Positions 58,828-64,000 of a DNA stretch of 64,000 nt are shown in pieces. The notes beneath the pieces were generated by a model. The model had not been told where the DNA came from. It worked only from the letters and a program-made list of their open reading frames with translations, and made no database searches. The number at the start of each line of letters is the position of its first letter. Within the stretch, counting starts at the first letter, position 1. Origin of the DNA: Pseudomonas piscis (GTDB lineage: Bacteria; Pseudomonadota; Gammaproteobacteria; Pseudomonadales; Pseudomonadaceae); NCBI RefSeq assembly GCF_009380155.1, contig NZ_WHUV01000008.1, positions 1 to 64,000 of the forward strand, in the 5' to 3' direction. The position numbers and the translations under genes are program-made.

Positions 58828-60342
58828 TCAGTTCTTCACCGTCTCTTCCAGCGACAGACGGCCCAATGGGCTCTGCTGGAAGTGCTCGATGTTTTTGCGC
58901 GAGATGTTGATGTACGGGCTGTAGTAGAGGTCGATCCAGTGGGTGTCCTGCTTGGCGATGGCCTGCAGCTCGGTGTACATCTGCTGGCGCTTGGCCGGGT
59001 CGGCCTCGACCCGGGCATCGGCTACCAGGGCCTTGACCTTGTCGTTCTTGTAGCGGGTCATGTAGTTCATGTTGGTGTCGTGCCCGAGGACGAAGGTGCT
59101 CTTCTGGTCGGGGTCGAGGATGTCGTTGGTCCAGTACATCACCGACAGGTCGTAGTCGCCGTCCACCAGCATCTGCCAGCTCTGGGTCGGGTCGACTTTC
59201 TGCAGGTTGGCAGTCACGCCCACGGCGGCCAGTTGCTGCTGGACCAGGACGGCGATCTGCTCGTCGGCCTCGTTGCCGGCATTGACCACGTAGTTGAGCT
59301 TCAGGCCCGAGGCCCCGGCATCCTTCAACAGCTGCTTGGCCTTGACCGGGTCATAGGGGCGCTGCGGGTTGTTGGCGTTGTGATACAGCGCGCCCTTGGG
59401 GATGTAGGAATAGGCCACCTGGCCCAGGCCGAAGGTCACGGTGTCGACCAGGGATTTCTTGTCGATCGCCATGTCCAGGGCCTGGCGCACTTCGGGTTTG
59501 CCCAGCAGGCCGTGATCGTGGTTGATCAACAAGTGATCTTCACGGGTGGACGGGTCCATGTGGATCACCAGGTTCGGGTCTTTCTTCAGGGTCTCGACCC
59601 GGGAGAACGGCACGAAGATCGCCGAGTCCAGCTCGCCGGCCTGGACCTTCAGCATGCGGGTGTTGTCGTCCGGGATGGAGATCCACTCCACGCCATCCAG
59701 GCTCACCTTGTCGGCCTGCCAGAAGTGCGGGTTCTTCTCCAGCACCACGCGCTCGCCGCGCAGCCATTCCTTGACGATGAAGGCACCCGAGGCCACGGGC
59801 TCCTGGGCATAGGCGTCCTCGCCGAGTTTCTCCATGGCCTTCTGCGACAGGATCGAGACGTTGGGCGTGGCCAGTTGCGCGAGGAAAGGCACGGACGGTG
59901 CCTTGAGGGTCACCACCAGGGTCTGCGGGTCGGTGGCTTGGGCCTTGTCGATGATCTTGTAGGAATCGCTCCACAGCGAGCCCTTGTTGTCGCGAATCCG
60001 CAGCAGGCTGAACGCGGCATCGCCAGCAGTGATCGGCGAGCCGTCGGAGAATTTGGCCGGTCGCAGCTTGAAGGTGTAGGTCAGGCCGTCGGCAGATACT
60101 TGCCAGCTTTCCGCCAAACCCGGCAGCAGCTTGGTGCCGGTGTTGTCGACCCGCACCAGCACGTCGTAGACGTTGGCAAAGACCCAGCTGTCGCGGTTCT
60201 GCGCGCTCTTGATCGGGTCGAAGGTGGTGCTTTCCTCACGGCAACCGATGGTCAGTACCCCAGCCGCCTGGGCGATACCGGCGGCCAACGAACAGAGGGT
60301 CAATGTGGCGGCGGTCAGCAACCGCAGGTGTTTCGAACGCAT
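58828..60342 (-). CDS. Peptide-type ABC transporter substrate-binding protein
   Basis: 504 residues, SBP_bac_5 (DppA/OppA class). Signal peptide ends AAGIAQA. Then LTIGCREESTTFDP and a long two-lobed body (FKLRPAKFSDGSPITAGDAA). AAGGAG precedes the ATG at 60342 by eight bases. It captures small peptides or similar ligands. It stands last in the operon, reading toward ssrA. Confidence 0.93.
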   Translation of the reverse strand: MRSKHLRLLTAATLTLCSLAAGIAQAAGVLTIGCREESTTFDPIKSAQNRDSWVFANVYDVLVRVDNTGTKLLPGLAESWQVSADGLTYTFKLRPAKFSDGSPITAGDAAFSLLRIRDNKGSLWSDSYKIIDKAQATDPQTLVVTLKAPSVPFLAQLATPNVSILSQKAMEKLGEDAYAQEPVASGAFIVKEWLRGERVVLEKNPHFWQADKVSLDGVEWISIPDDNTRMLKVQAGELDSAIFVPFSRVETLKKDPNLVIHMDPSTREDHLLINHDHGLLGKPEVRQALDMAIDKKSLVDTVTFGLGQVAYSYIPKGALYHNANNPQRPYDPVKAKQLLKDAGASGLKLNYVVNAGNEADEQIAVLVQQQLAAVGVTANLQKVDPTQSWQMLVDGDYDLSVMYWTNDILDPDQKSTFVLGHDTNMNYMTRYKNDKVKALVADARVEADPAKRQQMYTELQAIAKQDTHWIDLYYSPYINISRKNIEHFQQSPLGRLSLEETVKN

Positions 60343-60370
60343 GGTCAAACTCCTTTTTGATGAACGTATT

Positions 60371-61342
60371 TCAAAGCACGGGTTCGGCGAGCACACAACG
60401 GTAGCTGTGCCCACCCAGGTTTCGATGGGGTGGCGGTGTTGCGGCGCAGGTGGATCGGGCCTGCCGGCAGCGCGGATGGAAGGCACAGCCGCCTGGCAGT
60501 TCCAAGGGGCTGGGTGGCTCACCCGGCAAGGGTTCGCTCGCCAAAGGCCGATGGGGGTCGATATGCGGGATCGACTGGATCAACGCAGCGGTATAGGGAT
60601 GGCGCGGGGCACCGAACACCGCATCGGTAGGCCCTTGCTCGACGATCTGCCCCAGATACATCACCGCCACCCGGCTGCACAGGCGCTGGACGATCGCCAG
60701 GTCGTGGGCGATGAACAGGATCGCCAGGTTCATGCGCTCGCGCAGCTCCAGCAGCAGGTTGATGATCTGCCCCTGAATGGACACGTCCAGCGCCGCCACG
60801 CATTCATCGGCGACGATCAAGCGCGGTTCCACTGCCAGCGCCCGGGCGATCCCCACACGCTGGCACTGGCCGCCACTGAGCTCGCCCGGCTTGCGCCCGG
60901 CCAGTTCAGGGCGCAGCCCGACCAGGGTCAGCAACTCGTCGACCCGGCGCGCAATCAACGGCGCCGCGATCACGCCCTGTACCCGCAGCACTTCGGCTAT
61001 GGCCTGGCCGATACTCAGGCGCGGGTTGAGCGCGGCATAGGGGTCCTGGAAGATCATCGCGGTCTGCCGGCGCAGGTGCTGGATATCCGGCTTGCGGCCG
61101 CGTGTCACGTCCACGCCATCGAACAGCACCTGGCCTGCGTGGATGTCATTCAGGCGCAGGATGGCGCGGCCCAAGGTGCTCTTGCCGCTGCCCGACTCGC
61201 CCACCAGCCCCAGGATTTCCCCGGGGGCAAGGTGCAGCGACACCCCGTTGACCGCTTGCAGCCACTGAGGCTTGAAACCGAACAGACCCGTGCCGGGAGC
61301 GGCGAAGCGCACCTCTAGGTCCTTCACTTGCAGCAGGTTCAT
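60371..61342 (-). CDS. ABC transporter ATP-binding protein (DppF/OppF type)
   Basis: 323 residues from MNLLQVKDLEVRF. Walker A GESGSGKST, signature LSGGQCQRVGIARAL, Walker B LIVADECVAALD. The C-terminal oligopeptide extension has the HPRC cysteine pattern (CAFHPRCRQARSTC). Overlaps the second ATPase gene by ATGA. Confidence 0.93.
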   Translation of the reverse strand: MNLLQVKDLEVRFAAPGTGLFGFKPQWLQAVNGVSLHLAPGEILGLVGESGSGKSTLGRAILRLNDIHAGQVLFDGVDVTRGRKPDIQHLRRQTAMIFQDPYAALNPRLSIGQAIAEVLRVQGVIAAPLIARRVDELLTLVGLRPELAGRKPGELSGGQCQRVGIARALAVEPRLIVADECVAALDVSIQGQIINLLLELRERMNLAILFIAHDLAIVQRLCSRVAVMYLGQIVEQGPTDAVFGAPRHPYTAALIQSIPHIDPHRPLASEPLPGEPPSPLELPGGCAFHPRCRQARSTCAATPPPHRNLGGHSYRCVLAEPVL

Positions 61343-62325
61343 GACGGGCTTCCAGCCAGCAAGGGGTAATGACAGGCCACCCGCGTGCCCTGCCCCAGGG
61401 CTTGCATGTCCGGCAGCGCCTGCGCGCAACGGCTGCCCGGCTGGAGGCAGCGGGGATTGAAACGGCAACCCGCCGGCAGGGCATCGAGCAACGGCGGCTG
61501 GCCGGCGATGGTACGCAGCCGGGCTTCACCGGCGCCATGGGTCGGCTGGCAACCGATCAGCGCCGCGGTATAGGGATGTCGTGGATGGGCCAGCAGCGCC
61601 TGCTTGTCGCCGTGTTCGCAGAGCCGGCCGGCGTACATCACCGCGATGGCATCGCAGGTCTGGGCGACCACGCCCAGGTCGTGGGTGATCATGATGATCG
61701 ACAGCCCATGCCGGTCGCGCAGGTCCAGCAGCAGGCGCAGGATCTGCGCCTGCACGGTGACGTCCAGGGCCGTAGTCGGCTCGTCGGCGATCAGCACCTG
61801 GGGATTGCAGCCCAGGGCCACGGCGATCATCGCTCGCTGGCGCATGCCGCCGGAAAACTCGTGGGGGTAGCTGTCGATCCGCCGCTGCGGGTCGGGAATG
61901 CCTACCTGGCGCAGCACATCGATGGCCTTGGCCCGCGCCTCGCGCCTGGAGGCGCCCTGGTGCAGACGGATACCCTCGGATATCTGCTCGCCGATGCGCA
62001 TCAGCGGGTCGAGATGACTGCTGGGGTTCTGGAAGATCATCCCCAGGCGCCGACCGCGCACACTGCGCATACCGCCCTCATCCAGTTGCAGCAAGTCCTG
62101 GCCGGCCAGTTGCACGGCCTTGCCCTGGACCCGCAGGTTGGTCGCCGGCAACAGGCGCATCAGCGCCCGGCAGGCCATGGTCTTGCCCGAGCCGCTCTCG
62201 CCCACCAGGCCAAGGATCTCGCCCTCGGCCAGGTCGAATGACAAGCGATCCACCAGGGTGACCTCACGGCCATCGTTTTGGGCGATCACGCTGAGTTCTT
62301 CGACACGCAATACCGGCGAGCTCAT
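61339..62325 (-). CDS. ABC transporter ATP-binding protein (DppD/OppD type)
   Basis: 328 residues from MSSPVLRVEELSVIAQNDGR. Walker A GESGSGKTM, signature FSGGMRQRAMIAVAL, Walker B VLIADEPTTALD, C-terminal CRFNPRCLQPGSRC. The frame stays open upstream through the permease gene but the ATG at 62325 (ATGA overlap) is the sensible start. Confidence 0.93.
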   Translation of the reverse strand: MSSPVLRVEELSVIAQNDGREVTLVDRLSFDLAEGEILGLVGESGSGKTMACRALMRLLPATNLRVQGKAVQLAGQDLLQLDEGGMRSVRGRRLGMIFQNPSSHLDPLMRIGEQISEGIRLHQGASRREARAKAIDVLRQVGIPDPQRRIDSYPHEFSGGMRQRAMIAVALGCNPQVLIADEPTTALDVTVQAQILRLLLDLRDRHGLSIIMITHDLGVVAQTCDAIAVMYAGRLCEHGDKQALLAHPRHPYTAALIGCQPTHGAGEARLRTIAGQPPLLDALPAGCRFNPRCLQPGSRCAQALPDMQALGQGTRVACHYPLLAGSPS

Positions 62326-63173
62326 GGGCGCCCCCCGAAGTGCTCGGCGACGCCGTCGGCCAACAGGCTGAAGCCCATGGCCAGGGTGACGATGGCCAAT
62401 CCCGGGAAAGTGCAGAGCCACCAGGCCGAGGTGATGAAGCTCTGGCCCTCGGCGACCATGGTGCCCCACTCCGCAGTAGGTGGTTGCACACCAAGGCCCA
62501 GGTAGCTGACCGCTGCGCCATTGAGCAGCACCAGCACCGCGTCGGACATGGAGAACACTATCGAGCCGAACAGCGCATTGGGCAGCAAATGGCGGAACAG
62601 GATGCGCCCATGGCCGAACCCCAGGCTCTTGGCCGCCAGGACGAAATCGCTGTGCTTGAGCACCAGGATCTGCGAGCGGATCAGCCGCGCGTAGGACACC
62701 CAGCCCACCAGGGCCATGGCGATGTAGAAGTTGCTCAGGCCCGGCCCGAGGATGGCCATGATCGCCAGCATCAGCACCAGGAACGGGAAGGCCAGGATCA
62801 CATCGATCAAGCGCATGCACACCGTGTCGAAACGCCCGCCGATGTAACCGGCCAAGGCGCCGATGCAAGTGCCGATGAGGAACGGGAACAACACGCCGAT
62901 CACCGCCAGTTGCAAGTCGATGCGCGCGCCCCAGATCACCCGGGAGAGGATGTCGCGCCCGAAGTTGTCGGTGCCAAAGGGATGGGCCAGGCTCGGCGCC
63001 AACAGGCGGATATCGGTGTTCTGCGCGATCGGGTCGAAAGGCGCGACCCAGGGCGCGCAGAGCGCCAGCAGCAACCAGCCGCCGACGATGGCCAGGCCCA
63101 GCACCGTGGCCAACCGGCCATTGCGCAAGCCCAGGCCCAGGCGCCCGGCGGGGATCGAGGCCTGGACGCTCAT
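62322..63173 (-). CDS. ABC transporter permease (DppC/OppC type)
   Basis: 283 residues with about six membrane helices. It has the class features FGTDNFGRDILSRVIWGARI and a cytoplasmic coupling helix (FVLAAKSLGFGHGRILFRHL). Overlaps both neighbours. Confidence 0.92.
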   Translation of the reverse strand: MSVQASIPAGRLGLGLRNGRLATVLGLAIVGGWLLLALCAPWVAPFDPIAQNTDIRLLAPSLAHPFGTDNFGRDILSRVIWGARIDLQLAVIGVLFPFLIGTCIGALAGYIGGRFDTVCMRLIDVILAFPFLVLMLAIMAILGPGLSNFYIAMALVGWVSYARLIRSQILVLKHSDFVLAAKSLGFGHGRILFRHLLPNALFGSIVFSMSDAVLVLLNGAAVSYLGLGVQPPTAEWGTMVAEGQSFITSAWWLCTFPGLAIVTLAMGFSLLADGVAEHFGGRP

Positions 63174-64000
63174 CGCATGTTCACCCGGGGATCGATCGCC
63201 ACCGTCACCACGTCGGCGAGGAAGTTGACCAGCACCGTGGCGCAGGCCAGCACCATGGCCACGCCCTGCACCACCATGTAGTCACGGGTGAAGATGCCAC
63301 GCACCAGCAACTGGCCGATGCCGGGAATGGCGAACAGGCTTTCGATGACCACCGTGCCGCTGATCAGCCAGCCGATGTTCACCGCCAGCAGGTTGACCGC
63401 CGGCACCAGCGAGTTGGGCAAGACATGCCGGCGAAAGATCGCCCCTTCGGACAAGCCTCGGGCCCGGGCAGCAGTGGCGTGGTCGGCCTGCAGCTCCATG
63501 AGCATGCTGGCCCGCAGGTTGCGCACCAGCACCGCCGATAGCGCCAGGGCAATGGTCAGGCACGGCAGGACCATGTGGTGCAGCTTGTCGGCCAGGGTGC
63601 GGCCATAACCCGAGACCGGGAACAGCCCCAACTGCACGCTCAACAGCAGGATCAGCATGATCCCCAGCCAGAACGCCGGCATCCCGAGGCCGGCGGTGGT
63701 GAACAGGCGGATCAGGTGATCGCTCCAGCCGCCCTTGTTGCGCGCCGCCAGCGTGGCCAGGGGAATGGCGATCAACAGCGCCAGCACCACGCTGCCGGAC
63801 ACCAGCAACAGCGTCGGCTCGATGCGGCTGGCAATCAGCTTGAGGGCATCGACCTTGTACAGCAGCGACTGGCCGAGATCGCCCTTGAGCAGGTTCTTGA
63901 GGAAATAGAAGTACTGCAGCCACAACGGCTGGTCGAGGCCGTACTGGGCACGGATCTTGATCAACGCATCCGGGGTACTGCGCGAGCCCAGCAACGCCCG
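63170..64000 (-). CDS. ABC transporter permease (DppB/OppB type), 5' end outside the window
   Basis: Over 276 residues visible; membrane permease with IRAQYGLDQPLWLQYFYF and the coupling segment ATAARARGLSEGAIFRRHVL. The N-terminal membrane helix lies beyond the right edge. First of the visible operon genes. Confidence 0.9.
   Translation of the reverse strand, partial: RALLGSRSTPDALIKIRAQYGLDQPLWLQYFYFLKNLLKGDLGQSLLYKVDALKLIASRIEPTLLLVSGSVVLALLIAIPLATLAARNKGGWSDHLIRLFTTAGLGMPAFWLGIMLILLLSVQLGLFPVSGYGRTLADKLHHMVLPCLTIALALSAVLVRNLRASMLMELQADHATAARARGLSEGAIFRRHVLPNSLVPAVNLLAVNIGWLISGTVVIESLFAIPGIGQLLVRGIFTRDYMVVQGVAMVLACATVLVNFLADVVTVAIDPRVNMR

Noticed and set aside
61339..62868. 509-residue version of the DppD-type ATPase
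   Set aside because: The extra 181 residues are an out-of-frame reading of the permease gene; the ATG at 62325 fits the family.

Overview
The window comes from a Pseudomonas chromosome, most likely the P. fluorescens complex. Evidence is the gene order from pnp to the lactate operon, the tmRNA tag ANDETYGDYALAA, the Fur/BamE divergon, the TTG-started carA and the high GC. It has two halves that meet at a tRNA-Thr(CGT) gene at 16782-16857.

Left half (1 to about 16780) is an integrated mobile element, read almost entirely on the minus strand. Next to the tRNA is a P4-type tyrosine integrase. Moving left come a DUF6387-like gene and a tightly overlapped cassette: AlpA-type regulator, HTH protein, KilA-N protein, Ash/Icd-like ORF, several small proteins, a Toprim primase and a DUF927 ATPase. 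Further left are orphan phage parts: a lambda gpI-like tail assembly gene and a lipoprotein. Beyond them is a 3.5-kb gene-poor stretch (2875-6400) with an HNH endonuclease and a broken small gene. Next is an AT-rich three-gene operon: a DprA-like protein, a phosphoribosyltransferase and a protein with a possible HEPN motif. The left edge of the window is the end of an IS3-family element. No left attachment site was recognised, so the element probably continues outside the window.

The most unusual signal is a family of short phased direct repeats in the element: 5-7 bp words repeated at 9-13 bp. The word differs from cluster to cluster while spacing, and sometimes the spacer sequence, is kept (GTC at 3511-4067, many words at 4880-5263, GTTnnC-AAAT-GTTnnC at 5016-5031, 5648-5663 and 5703-5719, GGCAAC/GTTGCC at 8526-8765, GTATACC upstream of the integrase). 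One array lies inside an ORF coupled by ATGA overlaps to both neighbours. I know of no description of these.

Right half (16930-64000) is core chromosome. It runs through the minus-strand translation/RNA cluster (tRNA-fMet, rimP, nusA, infB, rbfA, truB, rpsO, pnp), secG-tpiA-glmM-folP-ftsH-rlmE, divergent yhbY, carA-carB-greA, dapB, the heat-shock genes grpE-dnaK-dnaJ with two clear sigma-32 promoters, recN, fur/bamE, rnfH-ratA, a sodium-dependent transporter and smpB. Then follow lldR and a lactate operon (lldP-lutA-lutB-lutC-D-lactate dehydrogenase), a small secreted protein, tmRNA (ssrA), and a peptide-type ABC transporter operon cut by the right edge of the window.
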